Origin: Synechococcus sp. CBW1108
Lineage (GTDB): Bacteria > Cyanobacteriota > Cyanobacteriia > PCC-6307 > Cyanobiaceae
Assembly (NCBI RefSeq): GCF_015840335.1
Contig: NZ_CP060395.1
Span: 496,001 to 560,000 of the forward strand
Reading direction: 5' to 3'
Length of the DNA stretch: 64,000 bases
A program made the position numbers and the translations under genes. How positions within the stretch are numbered: position 1 is the first letter of the stretch; every line of letters begins with the position of its first letter. Below the pieces are notes generated by a model. It worked only from the letters and a program-made list of their open reading frames with translations. It did not search any database and had not been told where the DNA came from. Below, piece after piece: positions 8,029 to 16,699 of the stretch.

Positions 8029-8982
8029 CTAAGGCTGCTGCCCATCCAGACGGGCCGTGAACGCCGCCAGCAGATCGGCGAGCGTCACCACCAGCCGGTA
8101 GCTGATCGCGATCGCCAGCAGCGGCGCTTCGGAAATGGCAAAGCCGAGGCGCAGCAGCAGCGCAGCTTCAAATACTCCAAGGCCGCCGGGGGCACCGGGC
8201 ACCACCAGGCCGGCGGTCCAGGCCAGGGCGAAGCCCGCCAACCAGCCGCCCCAATTGAGGCTGTAGGAAAGATCAAAGGCCTGCACGCAGCAGGCGAAGC
8301 CGCCAAAGCGCAGCAGCACAAACAGGAGCTGGCCCAGCAGCGGCGGCCACGGATAGCCACGGATCGGCGGGGCCGCGGCCGCCTCGAGCTCCAGCCCCAG
8401 CTCGGAGGCCTTGCGGCGCTCTAGCCGGCCCAGCAGGGGGTTGAGCCAGCGGGGCCAGAGCAAGGCCAAAGGCAGCACGCCGAGCAGGGCCAGGCCGTTC
8501 TGCCAGCCACCCGCAGCCACCAGGGCCAGGGCCGCCACCGCCGCCAGCAGGGGATCGAGCAGCACCGCCGCCAGGGCCAGGCCAGCGGAAGCCGGCGCGG
8601 CCAGCGGGGCCTCCCCACCTCGCAGCAGCTGCACCCGGCTGGTGAGATGCCAGATGCCCCCAGGCAGGAACTTGCGCAGGTTGGTTTCGAGATAGGCACG
8701 CACCAGCCAGCTCCAGCGGGGGCGCAGGCCCAGCCAACGCAGAATCACCGCCAAGGAAAAGCCGTTGGCCACCAGGCTCAGCAGGCTGACTCCTACCCCC
8801 AGCAGCAGCCACAGCCAGCCCTGGCCATCCAAGCTGAGCTGGAACAGCTGGCGGCCATGGCCCACCAGGGCAGCCAGCAGAAACCCGAAGCTCAGCAGGT
8901 TGATCCACAGCTTCAGGCCGCCAGGCAGGCCCATTCCCCTAGCCCGGATGCGCTGGAGCAGGGAGTGGATCGCGGGCGGCAT
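8029..8982 (-). CDS. Lysylphosphatidylglycerol synthase TM region/UPF0104-like membrane protein
   Basis: A 317-residue integral membrane protein with about eight spans. It shows features of the AglD/MprF-flippase family: an early LRKFLPGGIWHL segment, a Gly/Pro-rich VVPGAPGGLGVFE motif and a terminal SYRLVVTLADLLAAF helix. Family members flip or transfer lipid-linked groups; the substrate here is unknown. ATG 8982 is chosen because it gives a normal N-terminus, while the open frame extends upstream into larC coding sequence. It is the last gene of the M41-like/larC set, 32 bases after larC. Confidence 0.8.
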   Translation of the reverse strand: MPPAIHSLLQRIRARGMGLPGGLKLWINLLSFGFLLAALVGHGRQLFQLSLDGQGWLWLLLGVGVSLLSLVANGFSLAVILRWLGLRPRWSWLVRAYLETNLRKFLPGGIWHLTSRVQLLRGGEAPLAAPASAGLALAAVLLDPLLAAVAALALVAAGGWQNGLALLGVLPLALLWPRWLNPLLGRLERRKASELGLELEAAAAPPIRGYPWPPLLGQLLFVLLRFGGFACCVQAFDLSYSLNWGGWLAGFALAWTAGLVVPGAPGGLGVFEAALLLRLGFAISEAPLLAIAISYRLVVTLADLLAAFTARLDGQQP

Positions 8983-9014
8983 GCTCAAGGCTGGGAGGGT
9001 CACTGCTGGGAAGC

Positions 9015-10220
9015 TCACGGCTGGGAGGGGGGCAACTCGGCGTCCAACTGGGCCCGCTGCACAACGGCCCGCACCTGATCGATACCAAGTTTGTGCTGGC
9101 GCGCCAGGGCGACCAGGTCGTCGTGTTCCGCTTTGCTGCGCCAGCGGCCATCGGCCAGCTGGGCCTGCTTGAGCCGCACCGGCCCCAGGGGCGTGGCCAG
9201 CTCCAGACTGCGGCGCGGCAGCACCCAACGGCTCTGAAGCTGCTCCCGCAGTCCCAGGGTGGTGCTGTGCCGCCACCACACCGCACGTAACGCCCCAGCC
9301 TGCTCCGGAGGCAGCAGGGCAGTGAGCAGCTGGCCAGGGCGTCCTTTCTTCATGGCGATCGGCTGGCTGAACACCTCCCAGGCCCCCGCCCGCCGCAGCT
9401 CCTCGCTCAGGAAAGCCAGATCCTCGGCCGTGGCGTCGTCAATCTGGGCCTGCTGCACCAGCAAGGTCTGCTGGGCTGCGGACTCGCCAGCATGGGCCTG
9501 GGCCAGGGTGAGCCGCAGCAGGTTGGGGCGATCCAGGCTGCGGGAACCCAGGCCCACCCCTACCTGGCAGGGCACATGGGTGGGGTGGAGAGCGAAGCGG
9601 CTCGCCCAGCAGGCCACCAACGCCAATCCCGTAGGGGTGGTGAGTTCTCCGGCGGGGAATCCCTGCGCCGTGGCCAGGGGGATCGCCCGCAGGCGCGCCA
9701 GCTCCAGCACCGCTGGAGCTGGCAAGGGCAGGCTGCCGTGGGCCGTTGCCACCACGCCATGGCCCGCCGGCGGTGGCGTGCAGACCAGCTCCTCGACGCC
9801 GAAGTGGAGCAGGCCCGCACACACCCCCACCACGTCCACCAGGGCATCGAGGGCACCCACCTCGTGGAAGTGCACCTGCTCAGGGCTATGGCCGTGAACT
9901 GCGGCCTCCGCCTGGGCCAGCAGGCCAAACACTTCCAGCACCCGCTGCTTCAGCGGCTCGGGCCAGGGGGCTTCCTGCAGCTGGCGGCGCAGCTCCCCCC
10001 AGCGGCGATGGGCCGGCTGGGGCTCCAGGCTGGTGACAGCCAGATGCAGGCCGCGCAAGCCGCCGCTGCGGCGCTCCTCCAGCTCCAGTCGGTAGGCCCC
10101 AGCCAGACCCAGGGCCGCCAGCGGAGCATGGATCTCCGCCTCAGGCAGACCGAGATCCAGCAGGGCAGCCAGCAGCATGTTGCCTGCCAGGCCCGTAGCT
10201 GCATCGAGCAGGGCGAGCAC
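9015..10220 (-). CDS. larC: Nickel-pincer cofactor biosynthesis protein LarC
   Basis: A 401-residue DUF111/LarC protein, which inserts nickel into the pyridinium-dithiocarboxylate mononucleotide to make the NPN cofactor of lactate racemase-type enzymes. EQVHFHEVGALDALVD at ~114-129 is the metal/nucleotide signature, and TTPTGLALVA and QIDDATAEDL are also family hallmarks. The usual GDM near the start is GNM here. It is one continuous frame, so the frameshift used in Lactobacillus larC is not needed. The start is GTG, 2 bases after the M41-like gene's stop. larB, larE and a LarA target are not in the window. Confidence 0.88.
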   Translation of the reverse strand: MLALLDAATGLAGNMLLAALLDLGLPEAEIHAPLAALGLAGAYRLELEERRSGGLRGLHLAVTSLEPQPAHRRWGELRRQLQEAPWPEPLKQRVLEVFGLLAQAEAAVHGHSPEQVHFHEVGALDALVDVVGVCAGLLHFGVEELVCTPPPAGHGVVATAHGSLPLPAPAVLELARLRAIPLATAQGFPAGELTTPTGLALVACWASRFALHPTHVPCQVGVGLGSRSLDRPNLLRLTLAQAHAGESAAQQTLLVQQAQIDDATAEDLAFLSEELRRAGAWEVFSQPIAMKKGRPGQLLTALLPPEQAGALRAVWWRHSTTLGLREQLQSRWVLPRRSLELATPLGPVRLKQAQLADGRWRSKAEHDDLVALARQHKLGIDQVRAVVQRAQLDAELPPSQP

Positions 10221-10222
10221 CT

Positions 10223-10867
10223 TCAGACCCCAACAGCCTGGGGGCGGCCCAGGCGGGGGGCTGCTGCCAGCAGGGTTTCGGCCTGGGCCTGGAGCTCATC
10301 CTGGCAGCGACGCAGTTGCTGCTCCACCTCGCGCCGCGCCCGGCGCTGCTCCCGCTGGGCGGTGTCCACGTCGTGGCCGGAGAGGCCCCAGAGCCGGCCC
10401 AGCAGGGCCCGATCGTCGCTGCCGCCGACGCTCTGGCCATAGATCAGCTGTTCGGCCACCATGCCCGCCTGCAGCACCCGGCTCCAGCGACGCAGCTCCT
10501 CAGGGGGCAACTTGGCGTGGGCCGGGGGCTCCAGCTCGGTGCTGCCACTGGTGTTCAGCCCTGCCCGCAGGCAGGCAAGGGAGCCCACCAGCACCTGGCG
10601 CACCGCCATCGACTCCTGCCGTGCCACTAGCAAGTGGCCAGCTTCGTGAATGGCAATCCTGCGCAACCGCAGCTGGCCGCCTGGCAGGGCCTCGGCCAGC
10701 ACATGGCCGCCACGCCCCCCGAAACGGGCCGCATCGAGGGTGAGGCTGCCCAGTCCCAGGGCCACCACCAGGGTGATCCACCAGGGCGAGAGACCCAGGG
10801 CCGGCCCCAGAATGGCTGCCAGACTCATCAGAGACACTGCCAGGCCAGCCGCCAGCGGTTGGCTCAT
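10223..10867 (-). CDS. Membrane M41-like metallopeptidase without AAA domain
   Basis: A 214-residue protein with two N-terminal membrane spans (~8-46) and then a soluble domain. IAIHEAGHLLVA at ~71-82 holds HEXXH (H74, E75, H78), and MVAEQLIYGQSVGGSDD (~135-151) matches the part of FtsH/M41 peptidases that supplies the third zinc ligand. The AAA+ ATPase part of FtsH is absent. The last ~50 residues are Arg/Gln-rich and probably helical. Such ATPase-less FtsH-like proteins are known in cyanobacteria and plants, some without a known substrate. Tight linkage to larC suggests one transcript. Confidence 0.75.
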   Translation of the reverse strand: MSQPLAAGLAVSLMSLAAILGPALGLSPWWITLVVALGLGSLTLDAARFGGRGGHVLAEALPGGQLRLRRIAIHEAGHLLVARQESMAVRQVLVGSLACLRAGLNTSGSTELEPPAHAKLPPEELRRWSRVLQAGMVAEQLIYGQSVGGSDDRALLGRLWGLSGHDVDTAQREQRRARREVEQQLRRCQDELQAQAETLLAAAPRLGRPQAVGV

Positions 10868-10890
10868 GATCGCCGCCCCCGGCCGCCCAC

Positions 10891-11634
10891 CTAGGTCGCC
10901 GGCCGACTGACGGCACTGCCCAGGTGCCCACTCTTTTGAGCGGAAGCAGTTTGAGGAGCCCCAGTTTGAGCGGCCCCAGTCGGGCGTCCCTTGCCTGCCT
11001 TGGCTGCCTTGCCTCCCTTGGCGGAGGCTCCATCCCGACGGCCCTTGCCGCCCCGGGTGCCGCGCTGGGCAACCGGACCGATCACCTCGAAACTTTCCAG
11101 CTGCAGGAACTGGTCCGTGCGGCGCAGGTTGAGGGCGACGAAGTGGCGCAGGTGCTCGAGGGGCACCTCACCCTTGAGTTGCAATTTGAAGGGCACCGGG
11201 CGGCTGCCATCGGGGCGGGGCATAACACGCACCTTCACCACCATGTCGCCGGTTTCGGGGCGGGTGTAGATCAGCTCACCTCGCACCGAGAAATAGTCGT
11301 CCCCCTCTGGCAGGGCATCGGTTGAGGAGCCAGCTTCCTGATCTGGAGCGAGGGTGCTTGGCTCCCACACACCCACCATCTGCAGGTGCAAACCCCCGTC
11401 CTCCCGGGAGCGGGGATAAACCACCCAGAGGTGGGGCTCCTCCAGGTTGAGGTGACGCCGCATCAGGGTGAGCAGGCGGCCCAGAACCACCGCCTCGAGC
11501 TCGGCGCCCTCGGCAGTGCGGATGATCCCCCGGGTGAGCTGCTCCGCGTCTGTAGGCACGTAGACACCTCGCACCACGCCTATGGCCCGGTACTGGGTGG
11601 GCTCGGTGACCGGAGCGATGGGATGTTCACGCAT
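10891..11634 (-). CDS. Conserved cyanobacterial hypothetical protein
   Basis: A 247-residue soluble protein. Residues ~1-185 look like a compact alpha/beta domain with conserved-looking blocks (YRAIGVVRGVYVP, LWVVYPRS, FKLQLKG). The C-terminal ~60 residues are low-complexity Lys/Gly/Ala/Thr and probably disordered and basic, which could bind nucleic acid. I recognise it as the type of protein present across picocyanobacteria but know no function. It lies 23 bases upstream of the M41-like gene and may head that transcript. Confidence 0.7.
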   Translation of the reverse strand: MREHPIAPVTEPTQYRAIGVVRGVYVPTDAEQLTRGIIRTAEGAELEAVVLGRLLTLMRRHLNLEEPHLWVVYPRSREDGGLHLQMVGVWEPSTLAPDQEAGSSTDALPEGDDYFSVRGELIYTRPETGDMVVKVRVMPRPDGSRPVPFKLQLKGEVPLEHLRHFVALNLRRTDQFLQLESFEVIGPVAQRGTRGGKGRRDGASAKGGKAAKAGKGRPTGAAQTGAPQTASAQKSGHLGSAVSRPAT

Positions 11635-11718
11635 GGGTGGAGTTTAGGTTGCCCCGGTTAAGGCGGTAGGTGCAAACAGGGCGGGGCAGACTGGCTGGCA
11701 ATCCCAACCACTGCGCCC

Positions 11719-12534
11719 ATGCCGCCCGCTGCCAACCGCTCCGGGATCTGGAAGGGAATCGCCGCGGCCGCCTTGGGGCTGACTTGCATCGCCGGCGGCT
11801 GGTGGCTGGGCCAGCTGCAGAACGGCGCGGGCAACACGGATCAAGTGCGGCTCTCCCTGGAGCGGCAGGCCTCCGCTCTGCAACAGCAGCTCAACCTGGG
11901 CCAAGCCAGCCCGGGCGACCAGCAGCGGCTACTGGAGCTGCTGGTCGGCCTGGATCGCAAGCCTGAGGCCACGGTTCTGCTCGAAAGGCTGGCCGATCAG
12001 CAACCCCAAAAGTGGCCTCTAAGGCTGCTGCTGGCCGAACTGCGGCGCGACCAACAGGATCGCAGCGGCGCCGAACGGGAGCTGCGCCAGCTGCTCAACC
12101 TGCGCCCAGACCAGATCGAGGGCCTGCAGTTGCTGGCCCTGCTCCAATTGGAAACCGGCCGCAGCGCCCAGGCCCAGAAGCAACTCGAAGCAGCCCTGAG
12201 CCGGGCCAGCAAGCCCCAGCTCAAACCCCAGGCCCTGGCCATCGGCCTCCTGCTGGCCAACGTGCTGGAGAAAAGTGGTCGGCCCGCCCAGGCGGATTCA
12301 GTGCTGCTGAAGCTCGCCGCAGACTTCCCGACGGATCAGCGGCCCCTGCTGGCCCGGGCCCTGCTGCAACAGGAAGGGGGCGACCACAAAGGGGCCCAAC
12401 AATCCTTGGCCCAGGCGCGAAGCCGCAGGCCAGGGCCCAGCGATCCCCGCCTGGATCAGGTGGCTGCAGAGTGGGGTCTGGCCCCTCTCAGGGGGACTTC
12501 ACCGTCGCAGCCGGGGAAGCAGATTGGGAATTGA
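11719..12534 (+). CDS. Membrane-anchored TPR-repeat protein
   Basis: A 271-residue protein with one N-terminal membrane helix (IAAAALGLTCIAGGWWLG, ~13-30). The rest is helical with repeated leucine/alanine pairs (LLELLVGLDRKPEATVLLERLADQ, then two or three similar blocks), the pattern of tetratricopeptide repeats. A CcmI- or general scaffold-like role is possible. The stop overlaps the convergent small gene by 47 bases. It starts divergently from the DUF-type gene at 11634 with an 84-base gap that probably holds both promoters. Confidence 0.7.
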   Translation: MPPAANRSGIWKGIAAAALGLTCIAGGWWLGQLQNGAGNTDQVRLSLERQASALQQQLNLGQASPGDQQRLLELLVGLDRKPEATVLLERLADQQPQKWPLRLLLAELRRDQQDRSGAERELRQLLNLRPDQIEGLQLLALLQLETGRSAQAQKQLEAALSRASKPQLKPQALAIGLLLANVLEKSGRPAQADSVLLKLAADFPTDQRPLLARALLQQEGGDHKGAQQSLAQARSRRPGPSDPRLDQVAAEWGLAPLRGTSPSQPGKQIGN

Positions 12535-12853
12535 AATCCCTGAGCGCCGCATCAACCGCATCACCTGGTTGGGTCGCGTCGTCCAGGGAGCTGGCCTTAC
12601 GCAACTTATTCATCAGTTCGATCGGATTGGCCGAGTCCATTAGCGATCCGCTCCGGGTGGGTCCCGTGCCGTAGTCGAGCTCCCTTTCCTGCTGGGGGCT
12701 GCTGATCGTCTGGCCGTAGCCCTTCTGCTGGGCCCTGACCGGCGCTCCCCCCGCCGCCATCCCGGCAAGCAGGGCCACACCGCTGAGGGCCATCAAGATT
12801 CTGGGGCGGATCAGGATTCTGGAGCTAGCCAGGGCGATTGCGGTTGCAGGCAT
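12488..12853 (-). CDS. Small exported hypothetical protein
   Basis: A 121-residue protein with a long signal sequence (cleavage near PVRAQQ, ~42). The mature part is polar, with GSLMDSANPIELMNKLRKA and LDDATQPGDAVDAALRDF, which resemble short exported proteins found in other picocyanobacteria. No domain or function is recognised. Its 3' end overlaps the TPR gene tail to tail by 47 bases. A later ATG (residue 21) would shorten the signal peptide and is an alternative start. Confidence 0.65.
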   Translation of the reverse strand: MPATAIALASSRILIRPRILMALSGVALLAGMAAGGAPVRAQQKGYGQTISSPQQERELDYGTGPTRSGSLMDSANPIELMNKLRKASSLDDATQPGDAVDAALRDFNSQSASPAATVKSP

Positions 12854-12910
12854 GGGGAATTTAGGTCCAGCTTGCGCAGATACTCAGCCTAGTTGCTTCC
12901 TCCACAGTCC

Positions 12911-13744
12911 ATGCGGATCGCCACCTGGAACGTCAACTCCGTGCGCACCCGCCTCGACCAGGTGCTGGCCTGGCTGCAGCAGGAACGGCCCGAGGTGCTC
13001 TGCCTGCAGGAAACCAAGGTGACCGACGAGCTATTTCCCCTAGAGGCCTTCGAGGGTCTGGGCTACGCCACGGCGATCAGCGGCCAGAAGGCCTACAACG
13101 GCGTCGCAATCCTCAGCCGCCTGCCCCTCGAAGACGTGCAGATCGGCTTTGACGCCCTGCTGCCCCACGACCCGGAATCGCCTGGCCTGAGTGAGCAGAA
13201 ACGGGTGATCAGTGCCCTCATTGACGGCATCCGGGTGCTGAACCTCTACGTGCCCAACGGCAGTTCCCTCAAGAGCGAGAAGTACTCCTACAAACTCGAG
13301 TGGCTGGCCTGCCTGGGCCGCTACCTGGAAATCCAGGCCCAGCAGGGCGATCCCCTCTGCATGGTGGGCGACTTCAACATCGGCCCGGAGAGCCGCGATC
13401 TTCCCGATCCCGAGCGCCTCAGCGGCGGCATCATGGCCAGCGCCGCCGAGCGGGAAGCCCTGCAGGCCGCCCTGGGCCCACGGCTCAGCGATGTCTTCCG
13501 GGTGTTCGAACCAGCCAGCGGCCACTGGAGCTGGTGGGACTACCGCAGCGGGGCCTGGGACAGGGATCGGGGCTGGCGCATCGACCACATCTACCTCTGC
13601 CAAGAGCTGCTCGACTGCGCCACCGGCTGCGTGATCCACAAGGCCACCAGGGGCAACGACCAACCCAGCGACCATGCGCCGGTGGTGGTGAACCTGGTGT
13701 GGCCTCCAGCCCAGGACGAGAACGGGCCCGAAGAGGACTTCTGA
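12911..13744 (+). CDS. xth: Exodeoxyribonuclease III
   Basis: A 277-residue AP endonuclease/3'-5' exonuclease of the EEP superfamily acting in base-excision repair. MRIATWNVNSVRTRL opens the protein. CLQETKV holds the metal-binding Glu, VGDFNIGP the catalytic Asp/Asn, and RIDHIYL plus PSDHAPVVV the C-terminal Asp-His pair. The ATG at 12911 gives the canonical N-terminus; the frame is open a little further upstream. It ends 19 bases before the CTAA target duplication of the IS element and was originally convergent with glcD at that distance. Confidence 0.95.
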   Translation: MRIATWNVNSVRTRLDQVLAWLQQERPEVLCLQETKVTDELFPLEAFEGLGYATAISGQKAYNGVAILSRLPLEDVQIGFDALLPHDPESPGLSEQKRVISALIDGIRVLNLYVPNGSSLKSEKYSYKLEWLACLGRYLEIQAQQGDPLCMVGDFNIGPESRDLPDPERLSGGIMASAAEREALQAALGPRLSDVFRVFEPASGHWSWWDYRSGAWDRDRGWRIDHIYLCQELLDCATGCVIHKATRGNDQPSDHAPVVVNLVWPPAQDENGPEEDF

Positions 13745-13943
13745 AAATGGTGTTTGCTGAGAGCTAAGAGTTTGCGGAAAAACTGCCTGAAAGGCCGCGT
13801 TTTTCCCTCCAGAGAGCTGATTGTGCTCCGTTCGGGCTGAAATGATGCGTTTCAGCGGTTCAGAACGCCCGATTTCAGGCGTTTTGCCCCGTTGGGGCTT
13901 CCTGGAGGCCGCCTCATTGGCACACCTCTGGGCAACCACCTGT

Positions 13944-15078
13944 TCATGCCGCCGCCATCGCCGGTTTGAGCAGGTTGCCCAGCCGGATCAGGTTGTAGGC
14001 GATCACGTGCAGGCCAAACACCGCACTCACCTTGTCGGTGCCGCGCAGTTTGAATTGGCGCAGACCGCCCCACTGTTTGATCCAACCAAACACCTTCTCG
14101 ATACCGCGGCGGGCATTGATCGACTTGGCGTAGCCCTCGTGGCGCGTGGTGCGGCCATCAATGGCGGAGCCACCAGAGCGGGCGGTGTTCTGAGCGACGT
14201 GCGGCGTCACGGCGATGCGACGCATCTCGGCGACAAAGCCCTTGGTGTCGTAGTTCTTGTCGGCACCGATGGTTTTTTGGTGGGCACCGGGGATGTCAGC
14301 CGCCATCGCTTTGGCGGCTGACATCCCCGGTACCCACTGCTTGGGTAACGCGGCAATCGACGATCAGGGCATGGCGGTTGTCCATGAGCACGTGGCCTCG
14401 GTAGCTGGGTTGAGCCGGGTGGGAATTGGACTTGCGGGCCAGCAAGGCGTCTGGATCGACGCTGGAGCGGTGGGTCTTGTTGCTGAGCTTGATGCCGCGG
14501 AAGTCACCCTTGGCCCGCTTCTTACCGGGCTTTGGAGCGCCAAAGCCCTCGCCAGGGCCTGACGACGGTGGCGGTGGGTCCTGCTGACCATCGGTCCGCT
14601 CCAGTGAGGCATGGGACGCCCAGGCCTGCAGCAGGGTGCCATCCACTGAGAAGTGTTCGTCGCTGAGTAGCGGCTTGACCTCCGGAGCACCCATCAGCTT
14701 CTCCAGGAAGCGCCCCATGACCTGCTCGTTCAGCAACCGCTCCCGATTTTTGGTGAATGTGGTGGGGTGCCAGATCGGATCATCCGGGCTCAGGCCCACA
14801 AACCAGCGGTACAGCAGGTTGTAGTGGAGCTGCTCCAGCAACAGCCGCTCCGAGCGAATCCCGTAGAACGCCTGCAGCAACGAGGCCAGCAGCAGCTGTT
14901 CTGGCGGCACCGAGGGCCGGCCTTCTGCGGCGTAGAGCGCGCAAAAGGTGGGATTGAGCCGATCGAGGGCCTGATCCGCCAGTTTCCGGATCCGCCGCAG
15001 CGGATGACTGGCCGGGATCCGCTCCTCAATCGACACGTAGGAGAACAGGGAGCCGCTGCGCTCCCGGTGACCTCGCAT
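13944..15078 (-). pseudogene. IS5-family DDE transposase, frame-broken
   Basis: The first part (start 15078, stop at 14296-14298) carries the N-terminal DUF772-type region (LLLASLLQAFYGIRSERLLL) and the first catalytic Asp in HFSVDGTLLQAW. The second part (13944-14324, different frame) has GADKNYD with the second Asp and RRGIEKVFGWIKQ with the Glu. Joined, they make one standard transposase; the break falls inside a 26-bp-arm inverted repeat at 14280-14337. Programmed frameshifting cannot be excluded, but no slippery run is visible at the junction. A mutational origin is more likely. Confidence 0.82.
14280..14337. repeat. Near-perfect inverted repeat inside the transposase
   Basis: Left arm 14280-14305 and right arm 14312-14337 are reverse complements in 25 of 26 positions (mismatch at 14285/14332), separated by 6 bases. 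The longest uninterrupted match is 20 bp. It would form a very stable hairpin in either strand and lies exactly where the transposase reading frame is lost. Confidence 0.92.
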
Positions 15079-15131
15079 CTGGGCTGGGCGGTTAATCCAT
15101 TTTCGCGCAGGCTTGGTTTTTCAGCAAACTC

Positions 15132-16604
15132 CTAAAACACCACCGCACCCTCAGGCAGGGGCTTGCCCTGCTGCCGGAGCACGGTCTGGCGCCGCGCCGA
15201 TTCGCCGCAACTGCTGGGCGTGGGGAAGATCTTCCCGGGATTGGCCAGGCCGCAGGGATCGAAGGCCTTGCGCACCAGCTGCATCGTGGCCAGGTCGTCG
15301 GGGCCGTACATCCAGTCGAGGTAACAGCGCTTGTCGGAGCCCACACCGTGCTCGCCGGTGATGCTGCCGCCCACATCCACGCACAGCCTCAATATGGCTG
15401 CGCCCAGGGCCTGTACTCGCTCCTGCACGCCCACCTCCCTGGCGGAATAGAGGATCAGGGGATGGAGGTTGCCGTCACCGGCATGGAACACGTTGGCCAC
15501 CGGCATACCGTGGCTGGCACTGAGCTCTTCGATCGCGGCCAGCACCCGGGGCAGGCTGCTGCGCGGCACCACCCCATCCTGCAGGTAGTAGTTGGGGAAG
15601 CGGCGACCGAGAGCGGAGATAGCCGACTTGCGGCCCTTCCAGAGCAGGTTTCTTTCCTGTTCATCGGTGGCCTGCCGCATCGTGCGCGCCCCCGCTTGCT
15701 GGCAGAGAGCACTGACGAGCTCCACCGAGGCGGACACCTCCCGCTCCTGGCCATCCAGCTCGATCAGCAGCACCGCCGCCGCATCGCGGGGGTATTCATC
15801 CACCCCGAAGTAGTCATCCACCGCCTCGATTGTGAGGCGATCCATCATTTCCATGCCGGAGGGCAGCACCCCGGCCGCTGTGACCAGCCGCACCGCCTCA
15901 CCGGCCGCCTCCATCGAGCTGAAATCAGCCAGCAACACCGCCACGCTCTGGGGCGCCCGCAACAGCCGCAGGGTGATCGCCGTGGCGATGCCGAGGGTGC
16001 CCTCACTGCCGATGAAAGCGCCGCGCAGGTCGAGCTCGGCGGTTTCCTCGAGCTCACTGCCGAGCGTGGTCACCGTGCCGTCGGGCAGCACCACCTCCAT
16101 GCCGAGCACATGGTTACTGGTAACGCCGTACTTGAGGCAGTGCACCCCGCCGGAGTTTTCAGCCACGTTGCCGCCGATGCTGCAGGCCACCTGGCTGGAG
16201 GGGTCGGGGGCGTAATAGAAGCCATCACCAGCCACCGCCCGGGTCACCCAGCTGTTGATCACGCCGGGCTGCACGGTGATGCGGCGATTCTCCAGATCCA
16301 CTGCCAGAACCTGGCGCATGCGGCTGGTGGCGATCACCAGGGCATCGGTTTCGGCCACCGCACCGCCGGAGAGCCCCGTGCCGCTGCCCCGGGCCACAAA
16401 CGGCACCTCCATCTCGTGGCACAACCGCACCACGGCGGCCACTTGCTCCGTGCTCTCAGGCAACACCACCAAACGGGGCTGGTGGCGTTTCAGGGTGAGC
16501 CCATCGCAGTCGTAGGCCAACAACTCCTGGCGGGCCGACACCACGGCAGGGGCTGGCAACAACCGCCGCAGTTGCCGCTCCAACTCTGGCCAGTTGACGC
16601 CCAA
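15132..16604 (-). CDS. glcD: Glycolate dehydrogenase/oxidase subunit GlcD
   Basis: A 490-residue FAD-linked oxidase that converts photorespiratory glycolate to glyoxylate. The PCMH-type FAD-binding region shows PFVARGSGTGLSGGA and the CSIGGNVAENSGG loop. The C-terminal part has VFHAGDGNLHP and SITGEHGVGSDKR, both family signatures. The start is TTG at 16604, with no better codon in frame. The stop codon TAG (15132-15134) lies in the CTAA duplicated by the IS insertion, so the protein remains full length. glcE and glcF are not adjacent, as is usual in cyanobacteria. It diverges from hemL. Confidence 0.92.
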   Translation of the reverse strand: MGVNWPELERQLRRLLPAPAVVSARQELLAYDCDGLTLKRHQPRLVVLPESTEQVAAVVRLCHEMEVPFVARGSGTGLSGGAVAETDALVIATSRMRQVLAVDLENRRITVQPGVINSWVTRAVAGDGFYYAPDPSSQVACSIGGNVAENSGGVHCLKYGVTSNHVLGMEVVLPDGTVTTLGSELEETAELDLRGAFIGSEGTLGIATAITLRLLRAPQSVAVLLADFSSMEAAGEAVRLVTAAGVLPSGMEMMDRLTIEAVDDYFGVDEYPRDAAAVLLIELDGQEREVSASVELVSALCQQAGARTMRQATDEQERNLLWKGRKSAISALGRRFPNYYLQDGVVPRSSLPRVLAAIEELSASHGMPVANVFHAGDGNLHPLILYSAREVGVQERVQALGAAILRLCVDVGGSITGEHGVGSDKRCYLDWMYGPDDLATMQLVRKAFDPCGLANPGKIFPTPSSCGESARRQTVLRQQGKPLPEGAVVF

Positions 16605-16699
16605 AGCACCCGTGGCATTCCCGCTGAACTTACCGGAATCGACAGGGTCCGGTTTTGAGTCAGGATGGAAGAGGTTTTTCTACCTCTGCGGATTCCGCC

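Larger units (their letters stand above)
13768..15131 (-). mobile_element. Complete IS5-family insertion sequence, 1364 bp
   Basis: Ends are defined by imperfect terminal inverted repeats: GAGTTTGCGGAAAAAC at 13768-13783 and, reverse complemented, GAGTTTGCTGAAAAAC at the right end (15116-15131), a single mismatch in 16. Both are flanked by CTAA (13764-13767 and 15132-15135), the 4-bp YTAR-type target duplication known for IS5-group elements. One transposase occupies most of the interior on the minus strand and is frame-broken, so the copy is probably not autonomous. It sits between xth and glcD; the right CTAA contains the glcD stop codon. Confidence 0.9.

Noticed and set aside
8987-9279. N-terminal extension of the flippase-like gene
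   Set aside because: It lies inside larC coding sequence in another frame and adds Ala/Pro-rich, non-membrane residues.
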